This document shows, in pieces, positions 20,608 through 29,751 of a DNA stretch of 64,000 nucleotides. Within the stretch, counting starts at the first letter, position 1. The number at the start of each line of letters is the position of its first letter. Position numbers and translations under genes: made by a program. Where the stretch lies: assembly GCF_001513675.1 (NCBI RefSeq), contig NZ_CP013859.1:1427081-1491080 (forward strand), written 5' to 3'. This DNA comes from Microbacterium sp. XT11 (GTDB lineage: Bacteria; Actinomycetota; Actinomycetes; Actinomycetales; Microbacteriaceae). The notes beneath the pieces are model-generated. The model ran no database searches. It saw only the letters and a list, made by a program, of their open reading frames with translations, and had not been told where the DNA came from.

Positions 20608-21615
20608 ATGTCGAAGCGTCTGGCGGAGGTGGCACGCAAGGTCGGCGTGAGCGAGGCGACCGTCAGCCGCGTGCTCAACGACAAGCCGGGGGTCTCAGAC
20701 GCGACGCGCCAGGCCGTGCTCACCGCGCTGGATGTGCTCGGCTACGAGCGGCCGACGAAGCTGCGCGGCGAGCGTGCGCGCCTGGTCGGACTCGTGCTCC
20801 CGGAGCTGCAGAACCCCATCTTCCCCGCGTTCGCGGAGATCGTCGGCGGAGCGCTCACGCAGAACGGGTACACGCCGCTGCTGTGCACGCAGAACGCGGG
20901 CGGGGTAACCGAGTCGGACTACGTCGACCTGCTGCTCTCGCAGCAGGTGTCCGGCGTGATCTTCCTCGGCGGCAACTACACGCAGGCGGATGCCGCGCAC
21001 GACCACTACGAGCGGCTGCGCCAGGTGAACCTCCCGACCGTGCTGGTCAACGCACGCGTGCCGGAGCTGCGGTTCGCGACCGTGTCGACGGATGACGCGG
21101 CTGCCGCGGAGCAGGCGGTGCGGCACGTGCATCAGCTGGGTCACCGCCGCATCGGGATGCTTCTCGGGCCCGAGGACCACGTCCCCTCGCAGCGCAAGCT
21201 CGAGGCCGCGCGGCGTCTTCTGGAGCACCTCGGCGAGCCGCTCTCCGACGATCTCGTCGTGCGTGGCCTCTACTCCCTCGAGTCGGGGCAGGCGGGAGCC
21301 GCCCGTCTGTTCGCGGCGGGGGCGACGGCCATCGTCTGCGCGAGCGACCCGATGGCGCTCGGGGCAGTCCGTGCCGCGCGCCGCGCGGGCCTTCGGGTGC
21401 CGGGAGACGTGAGCGTCGTGGGTTTCGACGACTCGGCCCTCATGAGCTGCACGGAGCCTCCGCTGACCACGGTGCGCCAGCCGATCGAGGCGATGGGGCG
21501 TGCGGTGATCGAGCTGCTCCTGGCCCAGATCGCGGGCACGGTGCACGCGGGCGACGAGCTCCTATTCGAGCCCGAGCTGGTGCTGCGCGCATCGACGGGG
21601 CCGCTGCCGGCCTGA
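20608..21615 (+). CDS. LacI-family transcriptional regulator
   Basis: A 335-residue LacI-type regulator. The N-terminal helix-turn-helix is LAEVARKVGVSEATVSRVLNDKPGVS (about residues 4-29) with the hinge near RPTKLRGERARLVGLVLP. The periplasmic-binding-protein-like effector domain follows, with VSVVGFDDSALMSCTEPPLTTVRQP near the C-terminus. It precedes a GH13 glucosidase and sugar ABC genes on the same strand, so the effector is probably an alpha-glucoside or maltodextrin. Matching dyads sit in front of its own gene and the GH13 gene. The transcript is probably leaderless. Confidence 0.92.
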   Translation: MSKRLAEVARKVGVSEATVSRVLNDKPGVSDATRQAVLTALDVLGYERPTKLRGERARLVGLVLPELQNPIFPAFAEIVGGALTQNGYTPLLCTQNAGGVTESDYVDLLLSQQVSGVIFLGGNYTQADAAHDHYERLRQVNLPTVLVNARVPELRFATVSTDDAAAAEQAVRHVHQLGHRRIGMLLGPEDHVPSQRKLEAARRLLEHLGEPLSDDLVVRGLYSLESGQAGAARLFAAGATAIVCASDPMALGAVRAARRAGLRVPGDVSVVGFDDSALMSCTEPPLTTVRQPIEAMGRAVIELLLAQIAGTVHAGDELLFEPELVLRASTGPLPA

Positions 21616-21663
21616 GCGCTGTGGCGAGTGCCGTCCTCGATCGCTGACGCATGCCCGCAAGCA

Positions 21664-21722
21664 GTCGCAAAATTGCGACATCCTGTTTTGTTCTTGCATT
21701 GTCTCATTGAGAACGCTACATT
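21664..21722 (+). promoter_or_regulatory. Promoter and LacI-type operator of the alpha-glucoside operon
   Basis: GTCGCAA-AA-TTGCGAC is a perfect 7-2-7 dyad at 21664-21679. Downstream lie TTGCAT (21694-21699) and TACATT (21717-21722), a -35/-10 pair with 17-base spacing. GTTCT (21690-21694) and AGAAC (21710-21714) flank the -35. The dyad core TTGCG/CGCAA matches the one in the lacI promoter, pointing to the adjacent LacI protein as regulator. Confidence 0.72.
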
Positions 21723-21754
21723 CGGAACACCCGCCACCGTCGACGAGGAGTTCC

Positions 21755-23443
21755 GTGGATACCGACGTCCTGCGCAACCGCACCGCACCGTCCGTGGCCG
21801 TTCCGGCCGCCGAGGGGTGGTGGCGTACCGCCGTGATCTACCAGGTGTACGTTCGGAGCTTCGCCGACGGGAACGGAGACGGCATCGGCGACCTCGCCGG
21901 CGTGCGCTCCCGGCTCGGCTATCTCAAGAGCCTCGGCGTGGATGCTCTGTGGTTCACCCCCTGGTACCCGAGCCCGATGGCCGACGGCGGCTACGACGTG
22001 CAGGACTACCGCGACATCGACCCGCGGTTCGGCACCCTCGCCGAGGCCGAGCGGTTGATCGAAGAGGCTCTCGCGCTCGGCATCCGCACGATCGTCGACA
22101 TCGTCCCCAACCACGTCTCCTCGCAGCACGAGTGGTTCCAGCAGGCCCTCGCCGCGGGGCCGGGCAGCCCCGAGCGCGAGCGCTTCTGGTTCCACCCGGG
22201 ACGTGGGGCCGACGGCTCCGGCATCCCGACCGATTGGGTGTCGAGCTTCCAGGGTGAGACCTGGACGCGCACCACGAACCCCGACGGCACGCCGGGGGAA
22301 TGGTACCTGCACCTCTTCACACCGCAGCAGCCCGACCTCAACTGGAACCACCCCGACGTGCGGCGCGAGCACGAGGACGTCCTGCGCTTCTGGTTCGACC
22401 GAGGTGTCGCCGGTGTGCGCATCGACTCGGCGGCACTGCCCGTCAAGGATCCCGTCCTCCCCGACCTCCCGGCGGAGGCAGCGGCGCCGGGGCAGCATCC
22501 GCACACCGACCGCGACGAACTGCACGACATCTACCGCTCGTGGCGGGCCATCGCCGACGAGTACGAGGGCGAGCGCGTGCTCGTCGGGGAGGTGTGGCTC
22601 GACGATCCGGAGCGCTTCGCCCGATACCTGCGCCCAGGCGAGATGCACACCGCCTTCAACTTCGGCTTCATGACGCAGCCGTGGAGCGCCCAGGCCATGC
22701 GAGCGTCGATCACCCGCACGCTCGCCGAGCACGCGCCGGTCGGTGCCCCGGCGACGTGGGTGCTCTCCAACCACGACGTCACGCGTCCGGCGACCCGCTA
22801 CGGCAGGGCCGACTCGTCGTTCGCCTTCGAACGCAAGCGCTTCGGGACTCCGACGGATGCCGCGCGCGGTGCCCGGCGCGCGCGTGCCGCAGCTCTGCTC
22901 GTCGCGGCCCTTCCCGGCAGCCTCTACATCTACCAGGGAGACGAGCTCGGTCTTCCGGAGGTCGAACTGCCCCGTGAGGTGATCGAAGACCCCATGCACT
23001 TCCGGTCAGGCGGGGTCGACCCAGGGCGCGACGGATGCCGGGTGCCACTGCCGTGGTCGGGCACCTCGAGCCCGTACGGCTTCGGCGGCGAGCCGTGGCT
23101 GCCCCAGCCCGCGGACTGGGCCTCGTACGCGGTGGACGCGCAGGAGCTCGACCGTGGCTCCACCCTGTGGCTGTACCGCGACGCGATCGCGCTGCGGCGC
23201 CGGCTGCCCGACTTCGCCGACGGCGCTCTCGACTGGCTGGAGCTCGGCGCCGATGTGCTTGCCTTCCGCCGCGGCGAGGACACCGTGAGCGTCACGAATC
23301 TGGGTGCCGTGCCGGTGCCGCTGCCTGCGCATCACGAGGTGCTCCTCTCCAGCGCTCCGCTCGAGGGAGGCCTGCTCGCCCCCGACTCCACGGTCTGGCT
23401 CGCCTTGCGGCCGGCATCCGCACGCCCCACCAGGGGCCTCTGA
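21755..23443 (+). CDS. GH13 alpha-glucosidase / oligo-1,6-glucosidase-like enzyme
   Basis: An intracellular 562-residue glycoside hydrolase of family GH13 that cleaves short alpha-glucosides. Conserved regions are visible: DIVPNH at about 115-120, GVRIDSA with nucleophile D224, GEVWL with acid/base E279, and LSNHDVTR with D341. There is no signal peptide, so it acts on imported sugars. The start is the GTG at 21755, with GAGGAG upstream. It heads a set with a binding protein and two permeases and is preceded by a LacI operator. Exact linkage specificity (1,4 versus 1,6) cannot be assigned. Confidence 0.9.
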   Translation: MDTDVLRNRTAPSVAVPAAEGWWRTAVIYQVYVRSFADGNGDGIGDLAGVRSRLGYLKSLGVDALWFTPWYPSPMADGGYDVQDYRDIDPRFGTLAEAERLIEEALALGIRTIVDIVPNHVSSQHEWFQQALAAGPGSPERERFWFHPGRGADGSGIPTDWVSSFQGETWTRTTNPDGTPGEWYLHLFTPQQPDLNWNHPDVRREHEDVLRFWFDRGVAGVRIDSAALPVKDPVLPDLPAEAAAPGQHPHTDRDELHDIYRSWRAIADEYEGERVLVGEVWLDDPERFARYLRPGEMHTAFNFGFMTQPWSAQAMRASITRTLAEHAPVGAPATWVLSNHDVTRPATRYGRADSSFAFERKRFGTPTDAARGARRARAAALLVAALPGSLYIYQGDELGLPEVELPREVIEDPMHFRSGGVDPGRDGCRVPLPWSGTSSPYGFGGEPWLPQPADWASYAVDAQELDRGSTLWLYRDAIALRRRLPDFADGALDWLELGADVLAFRRGEDTVSVTNLGAVPVPLPAHHEVLLSSAPLEGGLLAPDSTVWLALRPASARPTRGL

Positions 23444-23484
23444 CCTGCACCACCCGATCAGCAACACACATGGAAGGACAGACG

Positions 23485-24852
23485 ATGACGTCAACCACGA
23501 AGACGCTGGCAGCCGGCGTGGCCGTGCTGGCGATGGCCGGCGCACTCGCCGGCTGCAGCAGCGGTGAGGGAGCCGGCGACGGAGGCAAGACCGAGCTCCG
23601 CGTCGCCACGTTCCCGCCCGGAGCGGATGCCGCGGCATACGACGCGTTCGCCGCGCAGGAGAAGCAGTTCGAGAAGGACCACCCCGACATCGACATCATC
23701 GGCGTCGAGTACGAGTGGGAGGGGCCGACGTTCGCCGTGCAGCTCGCGGGCGGCAGCCTTCCGGACGTGTTCACGGTGCCCTTCACCGACTCGAAGACCC
23801 TCCTCGAGAACGGGCAGCTCATGGACGTGACAGCCGAGATGAAGGAGCTCGGCTACACCGACAAGTTCAACCCGATCATCCTCGACGGCGTCACCGGCGA
23901 CGACGGCAAGATCTACGGGTTCCCGCGCCAGGCGTACGCCGCGGCTCTGCACTACAACCGCGATCTGTTCGAGCAGGCGGGCCTCGACCCCGACGATCCG
24001 CCGGAGACCTGGGACGAGATCCGCGAGGCCGCCAAGGCGATCACCGACGCCACGGGAAAGGCGGGGTACGCGCAGATGGCCATCAACAACACCGGCGGAT
24101 GGCAGCTCACCTCGCAGACGGTCGCGCGCGGTGGGCGCACGCAGACCGACAACGGAGACGGCACGGCGACCTCGACGATCGACAACGACGCGACCCGTGC
24201 GGCGCTGCAGTTCCTGCACGACGTGAAGTGGGAGGACGGGTCGTTCAGCTCGAAGGTCGACCTCGACTGGGGAACGATCAACCAGGAGTTCGCGGCGGGC
24301 AACATCGGCATGTACACGTCGGGATCCGACGTCTACACCGCCCTCGTGCGCGACTTCGGCATGGATCCGTCGATCTACGGCATGACCGTGGTGCCCATGG
24401 AGGGCGACGACCCCGGCACGCTGGGCGGCGGCGACATCGCCGTGATCAGCCCGACCGTTGACGCCAAGACGAAGGCGGCAGCCGTCGAGTGGATCGACTG
24501 GTACTACATGCAGAAGCTCATGGACGAGGACGCCGCCGTGCTCGACGCCAAGACGCTGGCGGAGTCGGACCAGGCGGTCGGCACCCCGTTGCTGCCGGTG
24601 CTCAGCCGCGAGCAGTACGAGCAGTCGCTGGAGTGGATCGCGGACTACATCAACGTTCCGGTCGATCAGATGGCCCCGTTCAGCGAGCGCATCTGGGACC
24701 AGACGCCCGTCGGCGAGCCGAAGGTGAAGACGCAGGAGGTCTACGCGCTGCTCGACACCGTCGTGCAGAGCGTGCTGACCGACGAGAACGCCGACATCGA
24801 CGCACTGCTGGCGCAGGCGCAGATCGACGCGCAGGCGAAGCTCGACGAGTGA
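23485..24852 (+). CDS. Sugar ABC transporter substrate-binding lipoprotein (family 1)
   Basis: A 455-residue extracellular binding protein anchored by a lipid. The signal peptide ends in the lipobox LAGC at about residues 22-25, followed by a Gly/Ser linker and the family 1 solute-binding fold (LRVATFPPGADAAAY ... DIDIIGVEYEWEG ... GGSLPDVFTVPF). The ATG at 23485 has GGAAGGA upstream; an in-frame ATG at 23470 is closer to that motif and less suitable. It captures an oligosaccharide for the two permeases downstream. The alpha-glucosidase upstream suggests maltodextrin or isomaltoside. Confidence 0.92.
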   Translation: MTSTTKTLAAGVAVLAMAGALAGCSSGEGAGDGGKTELRVATFPPGADAAAYDAFAAQEKQFEKDHPDIDIIGVEYEWEGPTFAVQLAGGSLPDVFTVPFTDSKTLLENGQLMDVTAEMKELGYTDKFNPIILDGVTGDDGKIYGFPRQAYAAALHYNRDLFEQAGLDPDDPPETWDEIREAAKAITDATGKAGYAQMAINNTGGWQLTSQTVARGGRTQTDNGDGTATSTIDNDATRAALQFLHDVKWEDGSFSSKVDLDWGTINQEFAAGNIGMYTSGSDVYTALVRDFGMDPSIYGMTVVPMEGDDPGTLGGGDIAVISPTVDAKTKAAAVEWIDWYYMQKLMDEDAAVLDAKTLAESDQAVGTPLLPVLSREQYEQSLEWIADYINVPVDQMAPFSERIWDQTPVGEPKVKTQEVYALLDTVVQSVLTDENADIDALLAQAQIDAQAKLDE

Positions 24853-24859
24853 TCCGTCC

Positions 24860-25822
24860 ATGACGATGACGCTCGACGAACCGCGGGTGGCGGAGTCCTC
24901 TCCGCCACCCGCGGCCCGCCCCCGGCGACGCCGGTCGCCGCTCACCTGGTACCGGGGCGGCGGCGTTGCGAACCTTCTGTTCGTGCTGCCGATGCTGTTC
25001 GTGTTCGTGTTCTTCTCGTGGTCGCCGATCGTGCAATCGGTCGTGATGAGCCTGCAGAAGACGAACCTCATCGTGGCGGAGTGGGTCGGTCTCGACAACT
25101 ACGTCGCGGTGCTGTCCGACCCCGAGCTCGGCAGGGCCGTGATCAACACCCTCTGGTTCGCCGTGCTCGCGCTGCTCTTCGGCTTCCCGCTGCCGCTCCT
25201 CATGGCCGTGCTCATGAGCGAGGTGCGCCGCGGGAAGGGTCTCTATTCGGCCCTCGCGTATCTCCCCGTGGTCATCCCGCCCGTGGTCGCCGTGCTGCTG
25301 TGGAAGTTCTTCTACAGCGCCGACCCGTCGGGTGTATTCAACACCGTGCTCGGCGGGCTCGGCATCCCTCCGCAGCCGTGGATCCAGGATGCCGTGCAGG
25401 CCATGCCCTCACTCGTGCTGGAGGCGACATGGGCCGGGGCGGGCGGGTCGATCATCATCTACCTCGCCGCACTCCTCGGCGTGCCGCCCGAGCTGTACGA
25501 TGCGGCCGAGGTCGACGGGGCGGGCATCTGGCGCAAGGTCTGGCACGTCACGCTGCCGCAGCTGCGCGGCATCCTCTTCATCATGCTGATCCTGCAGATC
25601 ATCGCGACCGCGCAGGTCTTCCTCGAGCCGTTCCTCTTCACCGGCGGCGGACCGGCCGGGGCCACCAAGACCGTCCTGCTGTACATCTACGACAAGGCCT
25701 TCCGCAACAGCCTCGGCGGCGACTACGGCGAGGCGACGGCGGTGTCGGTGCTGCTGGCCATCGTGCTCGCCATGCTGTCGTGGCTGTACTTCCGACTCAC
25801 CGAACGCTGGAGCACCTCATGA
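24860..25822 (+). CDS. Sugar ABC transporter permease (MalF type)
   Basis: A 320-residue inner-membrane permease with six predicted helices after a Pro/Arg-rich cytoplasmic N-terminus. The EAA loop that contacts the ATPase is present as EVDGAGIWRKVWHVTLPQLRGI near residue 215. It starts 7 bases after the binding-protein stop and overlaps the next permease by ATGA. No ATPase gene is in the cluster, so the pair presumably uses a shared MsiK-type ATPase encoded elsewhere. Confidence 0.92.
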   Translation: MTMTLDEPRVAESSPPPAARPRRRRSPLTWYRGGGVANLLFVLPMLFVFVFFSWSPIVQSVVMSLQKTNLIVAEWVGLDNYVAVLSDPELGRAVINTLWFAVLALLFGFPLPLLMAVLMSEVRRGKGLYSALAYLPVVIPPVVAVLLWKFFYSADPSGVFNTVLGGLGIPPQPWIQDAVQAMPSLVLEATWAGAGGSIIIYLAALLGVPPELYDAAEVDGAGIWRKVWHVTLPQLRGILFIMLILQIIATAQVFLEPFLFTGGGPAGATKTVLLYIYDKAFRNSLGGDYGEATAVSVLLAIVLAMLSWLYFRLTERWSTS

Positions 25823-26718
25823 GCGCCGACGAGATCTCGGCCGACCGCACCCTCGTCTCCCACTCCGAACGCCGCAGGCCCGGCATCCGCCTGGGGCTGT
25901 CGCTGACGCACGTGTTCCTGTTCGTGGGCCTCGTGATCGCGGGCCTCGGGCCGATCCTGTGGCTGGGGGAGTCGGCGGTGACGCCCACGCAGGACACCCT
26001 GTCGCAGCCCTTCGCGCTGTGGCCCAACGGCATCGACTGGGCGAACCTCGCGACCGCGTGGAACGACATCCACATCGACCAGTACTTCCTCAACACGGTG
26101 ATCATCGCGGCCGGCGCGTGGTTCGTGCAGCTGCTCGTGGCGACGACGGGAGGCTACGCGCTCTCGGTGCTCAAGCCTCGGTACGCGGGAGTGCTCAACG
26201 CCCTCGTCCTGGCGACGCTCTTCATCCCCGCGATCGTGCTGCTCGTGCCGCTGTACCTCACGATCGTGCATCCGCCGCTCCTCCCGGGTGCCAATCTGCT
26301 GAACAACTACCTCGCCGTGTGGCTGCCCATGGGCGCGAACGCGTTCAACATCCTGCTCGTGAAGCGGTTCTTCGACTCGCTCCCGCGCGAGGTGTTCGAG
26401 GCGGCCCGCACCGACGGCGCAGGACCCTTCCGCCTGTTCTGGTCGATCGTGCTGCCCATGTCGAAGCCGATCCTCGGCGTGGTGTCGGTGTTCGCGATCA
26501 TCGCCGCGTGGAAGGACTACCTGTGGCCCATGCTCGTGCTGCCGGACCCGGCGGTGCAGCCACTCTCGGTGCGGTTGCCCGCCGTGCAGTCGCAGACCGA
26601 GCTCGACGTGTTCCTCGCCGCACTCGCGATCGCCACGCTCATCCCGATCGCGATGTTCCTCGTGTTCCAGTCGGTGTTCCTGCGCTCGGCCGGGCTCGGA
26701 GGGGCCGTGAAGGGCTAG
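25819..26718 (+). CDS. Sugar ABC transporter permease (MalG type)
   Basis: The second permease of the importer, 299 residues, six membrane segments. The EAA loop reads EAARTDGAGPFRLFWSIVLPMSKP. The ATG overlaps the stop of the MalF-type gene. It ends 7 bases from the convergent stop of a TetR gene, with no room for a conventional terminator between them. Confidence 0.92.
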   Translation: MSADEISADRTLVSHSERRRPGIRLGLSLTHVFLFVGLVIAGLGPILWLGESAVTPTQDTLSQPFALWPNGIDWANLATAWNDIHIDQYFLNTVIIAAGAWFVQLLVATTGGYALSVLKPRYAGVLNALVLATLFIPAIVLLVPLYLTIVHPPLLPGANLLNNYLAVWLPMGANAFNILLVKRFFDSLPREVFEAARTDGAGPFRLFWSIVLPMSKPILGVVSVFAIIAAWKDYLWPMLVLPDPAVQPLSVRLPAVQSQTELDVFLAALAIATLIPIAMFLVFQSVFLRSAGLGGAVKG

Positions 26719-26725
26719 GCGGCAG

Positions 26726-27313
26726 TCAGTGGCCGGGACGCGGCGTGGTCGGGTAGAGCACGTCGATGAGCTTCTCGATGATCCCCGCCATGTCGACGCT
26801 CGGGTCGATCAGCCATTGCAGCTGCAAGCCGTCGGCCACCGCCTGGATCACGCGGGCCATGGTGTCGGGCTCGAGCACTCCTGAGCGGTCGGCGTCGCTG
26901 TCGAAGCCCTCGGCGAACGCCTCGCGCAGCTTCTCGCTGCGCTCCAGGAAGAACTGCCGAGCCGGGTGCCGAGGGTCGGCGGCGTCGACGGCGAGCCGGG
27001 AGAAGAGCTCGACGAGTCCAGGGACTTCGGCGTTGTGCCGGATGACCTGCACGAAGCCGTCGCGGGCGTCGTCGAGCCCGCGGACGGCGGGATCGAGCCC
27101 GTCGTTCTCGTCGCGCTTGCGCAGCACAGCGGTGAAGAGCTCCTCCTTCGAGCCGAAGTAATGGAGGAGGGCTGCGGGAGTCACCCCGACGACGTCGGCG
27201 ATCTCTTTGAGCGAGGCGCTCTGATAGCCCTTGCGGCCGATGACGTCGAGCGCGCTCTCGAGGATCTCCTCTCGTCGCGCCACGCCTTTCGCGTACGAAC
27301 CTCGCCGTGCCAT
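26726..27313 (-). CDS. TetR-family regulator of the GH3 glucosidase
   Basis: A 195-residue TetR-type repressor. The N-terminal DNA-binding part reads RREEILESALDVIGRKGYQSASLKEIADVVGVTPAALLHYFGSKEEL (about residues 11-57), followed by a helical effector domain. The start at 27313 is the family N-terminus; GGAGG lies 2-7 bases upstream, and TACGGT (27326-27321, minus strand) is a likely -10. It is divergent from the GH3 beta-glucosidase gene 94 bases away, so it probably controls both itself and that enzyme; the ligand is unknown. Confidence 0.87.
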   Translation of the reverse strand: MARRGSYAKGVARREEILESALDVIGRKGYQSASLKEIADVVGVTPAALLHYFGSKEELFTAVLRKRDENDGLDPAVRGLDDARDGFVQVIRHNAEVPGLVELFSRLAVDAADPRHPARQFFLERSEKLREAFAEGFDSDADRSGVLEPDTMARVIQAVADGLQLQWLIDPSVDMAGIIEKLIDVLYPTTPRPGH

Positions 27314-27329
27314 AGCCTCCACCGTAAAC

Positions 27330-27369
27330 CTGAACGACGTTTGGAATCTAATACTTAGCGGCATATAGT
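27330..27369. promoter_or_regulatory. Divergent TetR/GH3 promoter region
   Basis: CTGAACG-A-CGTTTGG (27330-27344) is an imperfect 15-base dyad, with 5 of 7 pairs matching, between the two divergent starts and a candidate TetR operator. TATAGT at 27364-27369 is a likely -10 for the GH3 gene, giving a leader of about 31 bases with AAAGGA ahead of its ATG. Confidence 0.45.
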
Positions 27370-27406
27370 TTTCGCAGGACATCGACGTCACCGCGAAAGG
27401 ACCCTC

Positions 27407-29683
27407 ATGACCGAGATCTCGGCATCCGACCTCACCCTGGAGGAGAAGGCATCGCTCACGAGCGGTGCGGACTTCTGGACCACCAAAGCGGTCGATCGCG
27501 TCGGTCTGCCGTCGGTCATGATGACCGACGGCCCGCATGGTCTCCGCAAACAGTCAGGCAGCACCGATCACCTCGGCCTGGCCACGAGTGTGCCCGCCAC
27601 CTGCTTCCCGCCGGCCGTCGGCCTCGGTTCGTCGTGGGACCCCGAGCTCGTCGAACGGGTCGGCGCCGCCATCGGTGTCGAAGCCGCGATCGAAGACGTC
27701 GCCGTCGTGCTCGGCCCCGGAATCAACATCAAGCGCTCTCCGCTCTGCGGGCGCAACTTCGAGTACTTCTCGGAGGACCCGATCGTGTCGGGAGTTCTCG
27801 GCGCAGCATCCGTGCGGGGCATCCAGTCGCAGGGCGTCGGCACCTCGCTCAAGCACTTCGCCGCGAACAACCAGGAGTTCGACCGGATGCGCGTGAGCTC
27901 CGACGTCGATCCGCGACCTCTGCGTGAGATCTACCTGCGCGGTTTCGAGCGGGTCGTGAAGGATGCCGCTCCGTGGACTGTCATGTGCTCGTACAACCGG
28001 CTCAACGGCGTGTGGACGTCGGAGGATCCGTGGCTGCTCACCCGCGTGCTGCGTGACGAGTGGGGCTTCGACGGGCTCGTCGTGTCGGACTGGGGAGCGG
28101 TGAACGACCGCGTCGCCGGTGTCGCCGCGGGCCTCGATCTGGAGATGCCGTCATCGGGCGGGCGGACGGATGCGCAGCTGGTCGCGGCCGTGCGCGACGG
28201 TCGTCTGCAGGAGAGCGTGCTCGACACCGCCGCGCAGCGCGCGATCGACCTCGTGGCCAAGGCAGGCAAGCGCCCCGCGGTGGCCGGACCGCTCGACGTC
28301 GAGGCGCACCACGCGCTCGCCCGCGAGGCCGCAGGACGGTCGATCGTGCTGCTCAAGAACGACGGAGCGCTCCTGCCCCTCGCGCCCGCCCAGCGGGTCG
28401 CGGTCATCGGCGCCTTCGCAAGCGAACCTCGTTTCCAGGGCGCAGGGTCGTCACTCATCAACCCGACCCGCGTGGACGCGGCGCTCGACGCGCTCCGCGA
28501 GGTCGGCGGCGATGCCGTGTCGTACGCGCCGGGGTTCGCCGTCGAGGGCGGTGCCGTCGCGGCATCCGGCCGCTCAGCCGACGAACTCCGCGACGAGGCC
28601 GTCGAGGCGGCACGCGCGGCGGAGGTGGCCGTCGTCTTCTTGGGGCTGCCGGCTGCTGAGGAGTCGGAGGGCTTCGACCGTGACCACATCGACCTGCCCG
28701 CTGTGCAGCTCGAGGTGCTCGACGCCGTGCTCGCGGTCAATCCGCGCACGGTCGTCGTGCTCTCCAACGGCGGCGTCGTGGCGCTTCCCTTCGCCGACCG
28801 GGTGCCGGCGATCGTCGAGGGCTGGCTGCTCGGTCAGGCCGGCGGCAGCGCCGTGGCCGATGTGCTCTACGGCGCTGTGAACCCCTCGGGCAAGCTCACC
28901 GAGACGGTGCCGGTGCGTCTCGAGGACAACCCGTCGTACGGCAACTTCCCCGGCGAGTTCGGGCACGTGCGCTACGGCGAGGGCCTGCTCGTGGGCTACC
29001 GCTGGTACGACGCAAAAGGTCTCGACGTCACGTTCCCCTTCGGCCATGGGCTGTCGTACACGACCTTCGCCTATGGTGACGCCACGGCGACCGTGGACGC
29101 CGACGGCGATGTCGTCGTGTCGTTCGAGCTGACCAACGCCGGAGACCGCGACGGACGGGAGGTCGTGCAGGCCTATGTGTCGCTCGACGGATCGATCGTG
29201 CAGCGCGCGCCGCGCGAGCTCAAGGCCTTCGCGTCGGTCGCGCTCGCCGCGGGAGAGACCCGCACGGTCGACCTCGTCATCCGTCGCCAGGACCTCGCCT
29301 ACTGGGACATCCGCGTCGATCGGTTCGTGGTGGAGGGCGGCGAGTACACCGTGCATGTTGCGGCATCGAGCCGCGACATCCGTTCATCGGCGCGCGTGAC
29401 AGTGCAGGGCGACGAGGTGCGGCTCCCGCTCACCATGAACTCGTCGATCGGCGACGTCGTGGCGCACCCCGTGGCCGGGCCGATCGTCATGGGCGCGCTC
29501 GGCGGCCTGATGGGCGAGCTCACGGGGGCGGATTCGTCGGCCGCGTCGATGATGCCGAACGACGAGGCCATGCAGAAGATGATGGCCTCGTTCCCGATCG
29601 GGCGGCTCGTCGGCTTCCCCGGTATCGACGCGACCTACGAGCAGATCGAGCAGCTGCTCGCCGAAGCGAACGCCGGGGCCTGA
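27407..29683 (+). CDS. GH3 beta-glucosidase
   Basis: A 758-residue cytoplasmic glycoside hydrolase of family GH3, probably removing terminal beta-linked glucose. The (beta/alpha)8 domain shows TDGPHGLRKQ, KHFAANNQE at about 149-157 and the nucleophile motif VVSDWG with D228. The second alpha/beta domain and a fibronectin III-like C-terminal domain (PFGHGLSYTTFAYG ... VVQAYVSL) follow. There is no signal peptide. After the FnIII domain about 80 extra residues contain Met- and Gly-rich segments (MGALGGLMGELTG) found in a subset of actinobacterial homologues. The divergent TetR gene is the likely regulator. Confidence 0.92.
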   Translation: MTEISASDLTLEEKASLTSGADFWTTKAVDRVGLPSVMMTDGPHGLRKQSGSTDHLGLATSVPATCFPPAVGLGSSWDPELVERVGAAIGVEAAIEDVAVVLGPGINIKRSPLCGRNFEYFSEDPIVSGVLGAASVRGIQSQGVGTSLKHFAANNQEFDRMRVSSDVDPRPLREIYLRGFERVVKDAAPWTVMCSYNRLNGVWTSEDPWLLTRVLRDEWGFDGLVVSDWGAVNDRVAGVAAGLDLEMPSSGGRTDAQLVAAVRDGRLQESVLDTAAQRAIDLVAKAGKRPAVAGPLDVEAHHALAREAAGRSIVLLKNDGALLPLAPAQRVAVIGAFASEPRFQGAGSSLINPTRVDAALDALREVGGDAVSYAPGFAVEGGAVAASGRSADELRDEAVEAARAAEVAVVFLGLPAAEESEGFDRDHIDLPAVQLEVLDAVLAVNPRTVVVLSNGGVVALPFADRVPAIVEGWLLGQAGGSAVADVLYGAVNPSGKLTETVPVRLEDNPSYGNFPGEFGHVRYGEGLLVGYRWYDAKGLDVTFPFGHGLSYTTFAYGDATATVDADGDVVVSFELTNAGDRDGREVVQAYVSLDGSIVQRAPRELKAFASVALAAGETRTVDLVIRRQDLAYWDIRVDRFVVEGGEYTVHVAASSRDIRSSARVTVQGDEVRLPLTMNSSIGDVVAHPVAGPIVMGALGGLMGELTGADSSAASMMPNDEAMQKMMASFPIGRLVGFPGIDATYEQIEQLLAEANAGA

Positions 29684-29700
29684 CACCACGACACTCGATC

Positions 29701-29743
29701 CGGCGCCCTCGTGCCTCGCGACATCGCGGGTGCGGGGGCGCCG
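29701..29743. terminator. Bidirectional hairpin terminator
   Basis: CGGCGCCC at 29701-29708 pairs with GGGCGCCG at 29736-29743, and an inner CGCGA/TCGCG stem extends the structure. It sits between the convergent GH3 and esterase genes. Confidence 0.65.
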
Positions 29744-29751
29744 TTCGTCGG

